Shown: piece by piece, positions 27,301 through 35,204 of the stretch
Layout: every line of letters starts with the position of its first letter
How positions within the stretch are numbered: position 1 is the first letter of the stretch
Source: CAYZQH01 sp050300015
GTDB taxonomy: Bacteria; Pseudomonadota; Gammaproteobacteria; Pseudomonadales; Cellvibrionaceae
Assembly (NCBI GenBank): GCA_050300015.1
Contig: JBNKWZ010000008.1
Coordinates: forward strand, 186,001-250,000
Length of the DNA stretch: 64,000 bases
Direction: 5' to 3'
Notes under the pieces: generated by a model
What the model saw: only the letters and a program-made list of their open reading frames with translations
Databases searched by the model: none
What the model was told of the DNA's origin: nothing
Program-made: the position numbers and the translations under genes

Positions 27301-28671
27301 AACCACGATTGTGTTAAACAGGCTATCTGTAAGGCTATCGACCATGGGCGACGCGGGAAAATCCTAGTGGCATATGCCACCTTGCATTCGCCGGGCGTTA
27401 GCGAGGCGGAATTAAGTGCCCACCTAAAAGCACGCCTGCCAAGTTATATGGTTCCGGCACATATCATTTTATTAAGTGCCTTTCCTTATACCCATAACGG
27501 GAAGCTTGATCTACGCGCTCTTCCTTTACCTGAGATGGATAAACAACGCGCAGCGAAGGATAGCCCTCAAAGTAATATCGAGAAAAATCTCGCGGCATTA
27601 TGGCAAGATATGCTCGGCGTAGAACGTGTCTATTTAGACGATGACTTTTTTGATTTAGGTGGGGATTCGCTGTTATCTATTCGAATGGTGGACTATATCA
27701 ACCGCCACATCTGCCCGGAGATCGGATACTCCAAAATCCTGTCGGCTTCCAGCCTGTTTGGCCATTCAACTATCCGAAAACTATTGGCACACTTGCTAAA
27801 CAATACTCAAGAAAGCATAGTAAAAAGTTCTATCATACCCATTAAGGAGGCAAATAAGGCCCCCACCCTTTATTTTGTGAACTCCACCCAGGAGGCCAAA
27901 AAAATAGCTGAGTACCTAGCCCCAAATTGGGGTATGCACAGTTTAAACATATTCACTCAATGCTTGCGCCTCGGCGAGGGAAAAAGCATTGATTTAATTC
28001 GCGATTTGGCACAGATAATGGCGGATGATGTTTCGCATCACCAGCCTGAAGGAAATATTCGACTTATTGGTTACTGCCAGGATGGTTTGCTTACGGTCGA
28101 AATCGCAAATGCACTTATGCAAAAAAAACGAGTCGTCGATTTTATTGGGTTATATGACGTCATATTTTTTGATGAATCGGGTATACCCTTAACGCAACGG
28201 ATTGACATAGCGCTCGATCTTGGTGGGAAATATTTGATCGACAAAGCCACGTTTTTGTGGCTCAGGGTCAACAAAAGGATAAAGAAATTATTCAGCGCTA
28301 TATCAACAGAAAAATCTCAAGTAGTAGAGGATATCGTGCAGCTAGATAAAAAATTTTACAACGATTACCTACAGAGTATTCGGAGTGGTTGTCCGCATGT
28401 GTTTGATGGACAAGTCGATTTATTTTTAAGCCGAGAATTTCGCGCTAAAAATCTAGACGGAACGCGGTCAATTGCCCTAGGGGGTCTTAATATTCATCAA
28501 TCGATGACAGCACATCACGATATATTTTCTCCGGCTCATATACAGTCAACCGCAGGGTTTTTATCAACGCTCGTATTAGCCAGGGCAGAAAAGCACCACC
28601 AAGATAAAAGTACTCATATGCAGGATGATAATCCGAAAAAGGCAGGCCTAATGGAATCTAGCGTTGGCTAA
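24331..28671 (+). CDS. Single-module NRPS: formyltransferase, half condensation, adenylation, carrier, Cys-thioesterase
   Basis: A 1446-residue one-module synthetase. Seen in order: an Fmt-type formyltransferase (about 12-185) with catalytic Asn100, His102 and Asp138 in INFHDSPLP and IDTG, plus its C-terminal subdomain (about 225-290); a region (about 330-530) that resembles only the C-terminal lobe of a condensation domain (SVIPLEIAS, LSLWDTPNA, HIDQWQLESM) with no HHxxxDG; an adenylation domain (about 565-1065) with YTSGSTGKPKG, YGPTETT, GTGD and NGK (Lys1058); a carrier domain with phosphopantetheine Ser1113 in DLGGDSLLS; and a type I thioesterase (about 1178-1415) whose nucleophile elbow reads GYCQDG, i.e. 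Cys1249 instead of Ser, with Asp1276 at the expected spacing and a His around 1395. By family knowledge it should load, N-formylate (like LgrA) and release one amino-acid unit. The product is unknown. Confidence 0.92.
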   Translation: MAAILSSQKQNLRCFVIGNGPIALSCVKTLGAAGYTIVAVYSFDGALKAWADDERVVHSSSRKAFKECMQNQPFEFLFSINNPWIIPPEILSLPLRRAINFHDSPLPKYAGLNATSWALINGETHHATTWHIIDASIDTGQILKQVRFSITDDDTAISVNRRVLELTIQAFSELLKELSMGTEVPVDQPSGGGSYYSGKDRPNAACSLSFMQSYKQNHNLVRGLDFGPVYNPLGRPKLMLANGPIIVSSMRRVCTSPSKTPGQILEVTDEGLTLSFVDADVLLTGLCRLSGEALGVKGLRKFGCREGQCLPKISEASRQELSAYDSEARAEESFWIARLSNLKPYAHPYVCSHKKVKSGWRSLSKLQDYANSFIDYFAIIAGYLARLCNEDSFNVGYVIDNQSDLVRQFFASVIPLEIASANTSKLSFDDFKKQFEIELDRCCNARIALDVLARHPHLQSFTDWPDLPITLSLWDTPNAINESRIKGQLGFFCFRDASPPELFYRGHIDQWQLESMTNQLEAFAKECKKNGLQPLNQISLLFPHERTQILEQWNNTQASYPDQESVDSLISRQALATPNAVAVKCGEKSISYQQLEVRANQIANEIRRRGDFTGKPIILCLPRCVDLVATLVAIIKAGAAYLPVDPKNPSERVKAIADDSGATCVITLLELQDKFHFDIDCVIALDTLKEPLRPQEAPHIESRRHGDSLLYIIYTSGSTGKPKGVKISHRSLINHSWFMSNKYRLGTSDRVLQSASIGFDVAAEQIFPALFSGSAVVIRPDDLLESFSRFETFIQNNEITVAILPTAFWHEWVLDLTTEKRFIPATLRLIAVGTEKVLSDRLDDFVQQCRQQVDFYQGYGPTETTITCTMYSHNNESRFKQREIPIGKPLPNVRLYVLDRNLQPVPIGIPGELFVGGDGVALGYHHQEALTDKCFIANPFKAEGNERLYGTGDVVKWTRDGQLVYIERNDFQVKIRGMRIEVAEIEALLANHDCVKQAICKAIDHGRRGKILVAYATLHSPGVSEAELSAHLKARLPSYMVPAHIILLSAFPYTHNGKLDLRALPLPEMDKQRAAKDSPQSNIEKNLAALWQDMLGVERVYLDDDFFDLGGDSLLSIRMVDYINRHICPEIGYSKILSASSLFGHSTIRKLLAHLLNNTQESIVKSSIIPIKEANKAPTLYFVNSTQEAKKIAEYLAPNWGMHSLNIFTQCLRLGEGKSIDLIRDLAQIMADDVSHHQPEGNIRLIGYCQDGLLTVEIANALMQKKRVVDFIGLYDVIFFDESGIPLTQRIDIALDLGGKYLIDKATFLWLRVNKRIKKLFSAISTEKSQVVEDIVQLDKKFYNDYLQSIRSGCPHVFDGQVDLFLSREFRAKNLDGTRSIALGGLNIHQSMTAHHDIFSPAHIQSTAGFLSTLVLARAEKHHQDKSTHMQDDNPKKAGLMESSVG

Positions 28672-28679
28672 CCTGTAGA

Positions 28680-28738
28680 AGTCCAGACGAGATCTGGCCT
28701 CAGCTGTACCAGCGGCTAAGCACGCAGTTTTGTGCCAT
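28680..28738 (+). repeat. Short dispersed repeat after the NRPS gene
   Basis: Shares CCAGACGAGATCTGGCCT-type sequence with 19109-19172. The CCAGA/TCTGG part folds into a small hairpin a few bases after the NRPS stop, so it may also serve as a weak 3-prime end signal. Confidence 0.45.
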
Positions 28739-28803
28739 CTGGATCGCTTGCGCCCTCGCCTTTAGGATTAAGGCCTTATTCTTCATTAACTTTCTAATTC
28801 CCC

Positions 28804-30801
28804 ATGGAATATTTAGTGACTAATCATATAAAACATTTAATGGCTGTTTTCTTTCTGCTAGGTGCTAGCGCCACCTCTGGCATGGACCTAACTATCAAAG
28901 CGCCTAAAACATTTGCAAAAATACAACCTACAATGTACGGCTTGTTTTTTGAAGATATAAACTTCGCCGCCGATGGTGGGCTTTATGCCGAGCTCGTAAA
29001 AAATCGATCATTTGAATTTGACGACCCATTAATGGGGTGGTCACAACCTCATACAGATTCTAATACTTTGAATTTGCAATCCGGCCATGCGACACCAATC
29101 AGTAGTTATGCTGAAGGCCGTTATAGTACGCACCTGCGCATCCGGGTGAACAATGATAAAAACTACAATATTGTCAATGAGGGGTTCCGCGGTATTGGTG
29201 TACACAAAGGCAAGACATATACCTTTTCATTAAATGCAGCGCGAACCCAAGGTAAGCTCAATAAAATTATCGTTCGCTTGATTGGGTCAAATAAAAAAAT
29301 TATAGCCGAAACAACTATTGCTCCAATATCCAAACAATGGCAATCCTACAAAACCAAATTGATTGCGTCGGCCACTGATGCTAAAGCCGAGTTATCTCTA
29401 TCCTTTCGAGGAACAGGTGATATTGATATCGATATGGTTTCCCTGTTTCCCGTGGATACTTGGAAAGGTCGCCCCGGAGGATTGCGAAAAGACCTTGTAG
29501 AGCTTTTGGATGATTTAAACCCAGGATTTTTACGGTTTCCAGGCGGTTGCATTGTTGAAGGAAGAACGCTGGCCCAACGGTATCAGTGGAAAAAGACGGT
29601 GGGGGATATCGACAATCGCCAAATACTAATAAGCCGTTGGAATAACGAACTGCCACACAAGCCTGCACCTGACTATTATCAGTCATTTGGCCTGGGCTTT
29701 TTTGAATATTTTCTATTAGCTGAAGACTTGGGTGCGGAACCTTTGCCGATTCTAAATTGTGGTATTGCCTGTCAATTTAATACCGGTGAAGTAGTGCCAT
29801 TAGGCGAGCTGGACCCGTATGTGCAGGATGCGCTAGATCTGATCGAGTTCGCTAATGGTCCTGTTAATACTCCCTGGGGTAGATTGCGCGCGGATATGGG
29901 CCATCCAAAACCTTTTAATTTAAAGATGATCGGGGTTGGCAATGAACAATGGGGGCCGGATTATATCGACCGTTTAAAAGCCTTTAAGCAAGTCATTGAG
30001 CCACAACACCCAGAAATCACGATTGTATCAGGTTCCGGTCCTTTCCCAGATGGGCGGCATTTTGATTATGCAATGAAAGCGTTAAGAAAGCTGGACGCCA
30101 AGTTAATTGACGAACATTATTATAAAAAGGCCCAGTGGTACTTAGATAATGTTACTCGTTATGATGACTACGACCGCAATGGGCCAAAAGTGTTTGTAGG
30201 GGAATACGCTGCGCAAAGCGTTGGCGTGTTAAGCCCTGATAATAAAAATAATTGGGAAACAGCATTGGCTGAGGCCGCATTTATGACCGGCTTAGAGCGC
30301 AATGCGGATATTGTAACGCTTACATCTTATGCACCTTTGCTCGCTCATGCTGAGGCCTGGCAGTGGGCGCCAGATATGATCTGGTTTGATAATTTACGTG
30401 CTTATGGAACGCCCAACTATTATGTACAAAAATTATTCTCGAATAATAAAGGTACAGATTTAATGACAGTACTTTATAAAGATCATGCGGTGACGGGGCA
30501 AAACAACCTATATTCTTCAGCAGTAAAAGATTCGAACGCTGGTCAATTGATCGTCAAGTTAGTCAATATTGGAAAAGCTGAATTACCAGTGAAGCTGACC
30601 TTTAAAGACGGAGAATTGTCGGGCCAAGGCGCAGTTATTACCTTAACAAGCAGTAGCCTGAGCGATGTTAATTCATTTACTAATCCTTTCAACATTAGTC
30701 CTTCCGAGGAGAAACCACTAAAGTTCAAATCTGAAAGCGTAAAAATAAACCTGTCTGCTCACTCGGTTACAATCGTGAGACTAGGGCTATTTCAGGGATG
30801 A
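28804..30801 (+). CDS. GH51 alpha-L-arabinofuranosidase
   Basis: A 665-residue glycoside hydrolase of family 51, releasing arabinofuranose side chains from arabinoxylan, arabinan or arabinogalactan. Seen: a signal peptide (about 10-27); the GH51 start AKIQPTMYGLFFEDINFAADGGLYAELVKNRSFE; a carbohydrate-binding-like insert (about 75-215); the (beta/alpha)8 domain with acid/base GVGNEQWGPDY and nucleophile VFVGEYAAQ; and a C-terminal beta-sandwich with AHSVTIVRL. Length fits GH51 enzymes with an inserted carbohydrate-binding (CBM4/9-like) domain. It is likely periplasmic or surface-located. It lies 130 bp after the NRPS gene but shares no evident function with it; it fits the hemicellulose theme of GH43 and the feruloyl esterase. 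Confidence 0.95.
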   Translation: MEYLVTNHIKHLMAVFFLLGASATSGMDLTIKAPKTFAKIQPTMYGLFFEDINFAADGGLYAELVKNRSFEFDDPLMGWSQPHTDSNTLNLQSGHATPISSYAEGRYSTHLRIRVNNDKNYNIVNEGFRGIGVHKGKTYTFSLNAARTQGKLNKIIVRLIGSNKKIIAETTIAPISKQWQSYKTKLIASATDAKAELSLSFRGTGDIDIDMVSLFPVDTWKGRPGGLRKDLVELLDDLNPGFLRFPGGCIVEGRTLAQRYQWKKTVGDIDNRQILISRWNNELPHKPAPDYYQSFGLGFFEYFLLAEDLGAEPLPILNCGIACQFNTGEVVPLGELDPYVQDALDLIEFANGPVNTPWGRLRADMGHPKPFNLKMIGVGNEQWGPDYIDRLKAFKQVIEPQHPEITIVSGSGPFPDGRHFDYAMKALRKLDAKLIDEHYYKKAQWYLDNVTRYDDYDRNGPKVFVGEYAAQSVGVLSPDNKNNWETALAEAAFMTGLERNADIVTLTSYAPLLAHAEAWQWAPDMIWFDNLRAYGTPNYYVQKLFSNNKGTDLMTVLYKDHAVTGQNNLYSSAVKDSNAGQLIVKLVNIGKAELPVKLTFKDGELSGQGAVITLTSSSLSDVNSFTNPFNISPSEEKPLKFKSESVKINLSAHSVTIVRLGLFQG

Positions 30802-30823
30802 TATTCTTAATATAGAACCGTAA

Positions 30824-31474
30824 TTATGGTGCCATCTTCTGTAAAATCCAGGTGGTGATTTCCGCTTCCACCTTACCTTGGAACCCACCGGCAATTTTTT
30901 CCTGCGCAACATGTTTCAACTGGTAATTTTCGCTATAGTACCGCTTTAATTCATTTTCACGGACTGAAAATGGTGGACCATCATATAAACACTGGTTGTA
31001 TTCATAGGTGATCAGCAACTGTGAAACTCCATGAATAAGCGTTATTAAATGACGCGCATAGCGTTCGCGAGTTCTATCAGGCAGTGCCACCAATGCAGCC
31101 CTGTCATAGACGGCATCAACCGATCCGAGCACGCTGCTTGATAAGTCGAATATGTCGCCTACCCAAATATCGATATTGGAGGCACTGTAATGAACCAGTT
31201 TTTCAGTCGAAGTGATTTCTGGTACTAAATCCAACTCTTGAAATAATTCGTTTATGGCAAGTGGGCTCAATTCTACGCCTGTAATCTTAAATCCACGCTC
31301 AAGCAACCAGGCAATATCGCGCGTCTTACCGCACAAGGGAAGGAAGAGGCGCGCACCTTTGCCCAAGCCAAGCTTTCCAATATGCTCAATCAATGCTGGA
31401 TTGGCATCTCGTTCATGAAAGCCGATTTCACCCCGTTCCCATTTTTGATGCCAAAAATCTATATCCACAGTCAT
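30824..31474 (-). CDS. tpm: Thiopurine S-methyltransferase
   Basis: A 216-residue cytosolic SAM-dependent methyltransferase of the bacterial thiopurine/tellurite-resistance group. Seen: the N-terminal family block DFWHQKWERGEIGFHE, then RLFLPLCGKTRDIAWLLERGFKITGVELSPLAI (SAM pocket) and VDAVYDRAALVALP, all diagnostic for Tpm. Length is standard. Family members methylate thiopurines and selenium or tellurium species. It is convergent with GH51 (23-bp gap) and divergent from a broken MerR gene that could once have regulated it. Confidence 0.94.
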   Translation of the reverse strand: MTVDIDFWHQKWERGEIGFHERDANPALIEHIGKLGLGKGARLFLPLCGKTRDIAWLLERGFKITGVELSPLAINELFQELDLVPEITSTEKLVHYSASNIDIWVGDIFDLSSSVLGSVDAVYDRAALVALPDRTRERYARHLITLIHGVSQLLITYEYNQCLYDGPPFSVRENELKRYYSENYQLKHVAQEKIAGGFQGKVEAEITTWILQKMAP

Positions 31475-31588
31475 ATCCTCTTAATATATTCATTGGGTAG
31501 TCACCCTCAAGCGAAGGTCTAATGTTGTTTCCGGTGCCGTTCTCTCGTAGGATACAACTTAAAGTCAAGCAATTCGAGAGGCGAGACC

Positions 31589-31820
31589 ATGGACATTTCA
31601 AAGGTGATCAAGGCAACGGGATTGCCAGCCTCTACTTTGCGACATTATGAAAAAGGGACTTATCCAGTCTTATGACCGAAATGGGTTGAGGTGGCAGTTT
31701 AATACGGATATCTTGCAGAAGTTGGCATTGATTTCCCTAGGGCATCGCGTCGGCTTATTACTTGATGAACGAATATATAGCCGCACAAGTAGCTTAGGGT
31801 GTGATGCACTTCAGATTTGA
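31589..31820 (+). pseudogene. Broken MerR family regulator
   Basis: From ATG 31589 the frame reads DISKVIKATGLPASTLRHYEKG, the MerR helix-turn-helix, then stops at a TGA (31671-31673). Homology continues in another frame after the A-rich run near 31650: KGLIQSYDRNGLRWQF, then LQKLALISLGHRVGLLLDE, closely following the MerR pattern. That second frame ends at 31820, so the effector-binding part is also missing. This is a frameshifted and truncated gene. A single base error would restore the DNA-binding domain but not the rest. Confidence 0.75.
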
Positions 31821-31913
31821 ACCCCGTATACTTAAGAAAGCGGTGCCCTTGAAACACCAGCCAATTTGCATACTGGCGCCAGTGTTTCAATGGCGATGGT
31901 TAAAAAAGGTAAG

Positions 31914-31932
31914 GGCGATCTGCCTGATCGCC
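31914..31932 (-). terminator. Probable terminator of the RND operon
   Basis: Perfect 7-bp inverted repeat GGCGATC (31914-31920) and GATCGCC (31926-31932) with a 5-nt loop, followed on the minus strand by CTTACC and then six T. It lies about 60 nt after the RND pump stop. Confidence 0.55.
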
Positions 31933-31991
31933 GGGTAAATAGCCCCCATAAAAACAAGGTATTTATGGCGCTCCTAGATGGGTTTTTCGGT

Positions 31992-34900
31992 TTACCGCTG
32001 AACTCCCCGACTAAAATAATGATAATACACCACCGGTATCACCAATAATGTTAAAACGGTGGAAACCAATAGCCCAAAAATCAAACTTACGGCCAGGCCT
32101 CCAAATATGGGATCATCCAGAATAAAAAAGCCGCCCATCATAGCCGCCAGTGCGGTTAAGGTGATGGGTTTGGCGCGCACGGCGGCGGCCGAAATGGTGG
32201 CATCGCGCAAGTGTTTACCTGCGGCCACCTCTTGTTGAATAAAATCCACTAATAAAATAGAGTTGCGCACAATAATACCAGCCAGGGCAATCATGCCAAT
32301 CATACTAGGTGCCGTAAATTGTTGGCCGAGTAAGGCGTGTCCGGGCAATATGCCAATAATGGTTAAGGGGATCGGCGCCATAATAATGAGGGGTAAACCG
32401 TAGGAGCGAAACTGCGCCACTACCAATAAATAAATGAGAATTAGCCCAACGGCGTAGGCCGCACCCATATCGCGGAAGGTTTCAAAAGTGACTTGCCATT
32501 CGCCGTCCCATTTAATGGCCGCTTGGGTGGCCACTTCGGGCGTGGAAATAAAATGGGTGTTTATCTCACTGGGGTCGATGGCCGTTTGAATGGCAGCGAG
32601 GCCGTACAAGGGGCTGTCGGTAGTGCCAGTCACATCCGCTGTTACATACATAACCGGCTGTAAATCTTTGTGGTAAACCGTGGCTTCACGCGTGGTGGCC
32701 ATTTGTCGAGTGACGGCGGACAAGGGCACCAAGTCGCCACTGCTTGCGCGCACGTGCAATGACTGAAGTGCATTTAAATTGCCCTTATCCGACGACGGTA
32801 GTTCCACTCGAATGGGTACGGCCGTGTGGCTGTTTTGGGTGTGCAAGTAGGCCATGTCTTCCCCCTCAAAGGCGGCGGCAATGGCTTGGGTAATGGCCAT
32901 TTGCGTCACCCCGAGGGCGGCGGCGCGTGCTTGATCCACCGCTAAAATCCAACGGGTTTGTTCTGCCTCTAGTGTGCTGTCAACCTCGACGACACCGTCA
33001 CTATGGGCAAAGGTGTTTATCAATTGCTTGGCCGTGGCTTCGCGTTGGGCGTCGTTATAGCCATAAACCTCTGCCACCAAAGGGGCCAATACCGGTGGCC
33101 CTGGTGGCACCTCTACCATTTTGACATTGGCGTTGTGGGTTTTGCCTATGGCCACCAATTGCTTACGAAGGCTTAGGGCAATTTCGTGAGATTGTCGCGC
33201 ACGTGCGTGTTTGTCTAAAAGGTTAACTTGGATATCACCTTGATGACTTTCAGTTCGCAAATAATATTGGCGCACTAAGCCATTAAAATTAATGGGGGCG
33301 CTGTTACCCGAATACAATTGATAATGGGTGACTTCTGGAACGGTATCCAAGTAATTGGCCAAATCTTCAAGGGTAGCTTGTGTGGCCTCAAGGGCTGTGC
33401 CTTCGGGCATATCCACGACAATTTGGAATTCACTTTTGTTGTCGAAGGGCAACATTTTTAAAATAACACTTTGCGTTATGGTTAGTGCAATGGCGCCTGC
33501 AATTAACACCATAAGGACTGCCAACAATAGCCATCGGTTACGGCGGCCATTCCGGTCGTTTAAAAAGGGCATCATCATCTTGTTAAACAGTGCTGGGTTT
33601 TGGGCGTGCTCTGCGGCCTTATGCTCACTTTTTATGTTTTGAAACAAGCGACGGTAAAGCCAAGGCGTAAACATAAACGCCACCGCCAGCGATATAAGCA
33701 TGCCAGTACTGGCGTTAATGGGTATGGGTAACATATAAGGCCCCATCAAGCCGGTGACAAAAGCCATGGGTAGCAGTGCGGCAATGACGGTAAAGGTGGC
33801 CAAAATAGTGGGGCCGCCCACTTCGTCCACTGCCTTGGGGATGGCCTCGGTGAGCGATTGCGCGCCCATTTGCAAGTGGCGGTGAATGTTTTCCACCACC
33901 ACTATGGCGTCATCAACCAAAATACCAATGGAAAATATCAGCGCAAACAGTGACACGCGGTTTAACGTAAACCCCCAAGCCCACGAAGCAAATAAGGTAA
34001 TACCCAGCGTGACCACAACGGCAGCGCCCACTACTAAAGCTTCGCGTCGTCCGAGTGCGAACAACACCAAAACCACCACCGAAAGGGTGGCGAAAATCAG
34101 TTTTTTAATCAGTGTTTGGGCTTTGTCTTTAGCTGTGGCGCCATAGTCACGGGTAATGGTCAGCGCCACATTCTCTGGAATACTGATATTGCGCAGTTGT
34201 GTTAAGCGCTCGATCACTTGGCTTGCTACCTCCACTGCGTTTTCCCCCGGCTTTTTGCCCACGGCAAGGGTCACAGCGGGGTAGCGGCCTGCGGGAAGGC
34301 CTGTTTCAATGCCCGCAAGCCCCGCACCGAAGGTCACCTGTTGTGTGGGCGTGCTGACGGTATCCTCCACCCTGGCCACATCGCGCAAATACACAGGTGC
34401 TTGCTTGAACACGCCCACCACCACATCGGCTACGTCGCGGGCGCTGGTTAAAAAAGTCCCCGCTTGTAAGTCGATTACGGTATTTTGGCTGACCACTTCA
34501 CCGGCGTTACGGGAGGCGTTCGCTGCTGATAGAGCCCCGCGCAGTTCGCCGAGTGTTAACTGATAGCTTGCCAGGCGTGCAGGGTCTAAGGTGATGTGTA
34601 CGACCCGCTCGCGTGCGCCTAGGGTGTCGATCACGCGTGTGCCCGGTACCCGCTGTAAATCGGTTTGTAAGGTTTTGGCAATATGGGTCAAGGTTGTGGG
34701 GGTGACATCTGGGCTTGTGCTCCAAAGGGTGGCGGCCACTACTGGTACATCGTCAATGCCCTTGGGTTTGATCAAGGCTTGACCCACGCCCAAGTGGGCG
34801 GGTTGCCAATCTTGGTTGGAATAAAAAGCGTTGTACAAGCGTACGATGGCGTCATTGCGCGGTTCGCCCACTTTAAAGCGCACGGTGAGTACGGCCATTC

Positions 34901-35204
34901 CAGGTTGGGTTGCCGAATAAATATGCTTCACCCCGGCAACTTCACTCACCATACGCTCCGCCGGTGTGGTCACGAGGTTTTCCACTTCTTTAACCGTTGC
35001 GCCAGGGAACGGAATAAACACATTGGCGAAGGTCACATCAATTTGCGGCTCTTCCTCGCGTGGTGTGACCACAATGGCAAACAAGCCCAAAAGTAAGCCC
35101 ACTAGGGCCAATAGCGGCGTGATTTCGGTGGTTAAATACTGTTTGGCAATACGGCCCGCCAGGCCTAGGCCACCCATTGCGTTCGGCTTGCCGTCATCAC
35201 TCAC
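31992..35204 (-). CDS. RND efflux pump inner-membrane subunit (HAE1/AcrB-like)
   Basis: A 1070-residue proton-driven efflux transporter, trimeric in the inner membrane. Seen: the N-terminal helix after TTEITPLLALVGLLLGLFA, large periplasmic loops after helices 1 and 7, and the proton-relay helix 4 GILVDDAIVVVENIHRHL with the paired aspartates; helix-rich C-terminal half with GIIVRNSILLVDFIQQ. The REEEPQIDV segment places it with the subgroup often next to DUF2892 and ArsR genes. It overlaps the adaptor gene by 8 nt. The substrate is unknown. No outer-membrane factor is encoded nearby, so it probably borrows a TolC-type channel. Confidence 0.94.
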   Translation of the reverse strand: MSDDGKPNAMGGLGLAGRIAKQYLTTEITPLLALVGLLLGLFAIVVTPREEEPQIDVTFANVFIPFPGATVKEVENLVTTPAERMVSEVAGVKHIYSATQPGMAVLTVRFKVGEPRNDAIVRLYNAFYSNQDWQPAHLGVGQALIKPKGIDDVPVVAATLWSTSPDVTPTTLTHIAKTLQTDLQRVPGTRVIDTLGARERVVHITLDPARLASYQLTLGELRGALSAANASRNAGEVVSQNTVIDLQAGTFLTSARDVADVVVGVFKQAPVYLRDVARVEDTVSTPTQQVTFGAGLAGIETGLPAGRYPAVTLAVGKKPGENAVEVASQVIERLTQLRNISIPENVALTITRDYGATAKDKAQTLIKKLIFATLSVVVLVLFALGRREALVVGAAVVVTLGITLFASWAWGFTLNRVSLFALIFSIGILVDDAIVVVENIHRHLQMGAQSLTEAIPKAVDEVGGPTILATFTVIAALLPMAFVTGLMGPYMLPIPINASTGMLISLAVAFMFTPWLYRRLFQNIKSEHKAAEHAQNPALFNKMMMPFLNDRNGRRNRWLLLAVLMVLIAGAIALTITQSVILKMLPFDNKSEFQIVVDMPEGTALEATQATLEDLANYLDTVPEVTHYQLYSGNSAPINFNGLVRQYYLRTESHQGDIQVNLLDKHARARQSHEIALSLRKQLVAIGKTHNANVKMVEVPPGPPVLAPLVAEVYGYNDAQREATAKQLINTFAHSDGVVEVDSTLEAEQTRWILAVDQARAAALGVTQMAITQAIAAAFEGEDMAYLHTQNSHTAVPIRVELPSSDKGNLNALQSLHVRASSGDLVPLSAVTRQMATTREATVYHKDLQPVMYVTADVTGTTDSPLYGLAAIQTAIDPSEINTHFISTPEVATQAAIKWDGEWQVTFETFRDMGAAYAVGLILIYLLVVAQFRSYGLPLIIMAPIPLTIIGILPGHALLGQQFTAPSMIGMIALAGIIVRNSILLVDFIQQEVAAGKHLRDATISAAAVRAKPITLTALAAMMGGFFILDDPIFGGLAVSLIFGLLVSTVLTLLVIPVVYYHYFSRGVQR

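Noticed and set aside
28804..30801. GH51 gene as part of the NRPS cluster
   Set aside because: Same strand and close, but a hairpin-bearing repeat separates them and its function fits hemicellulose degradation instead.
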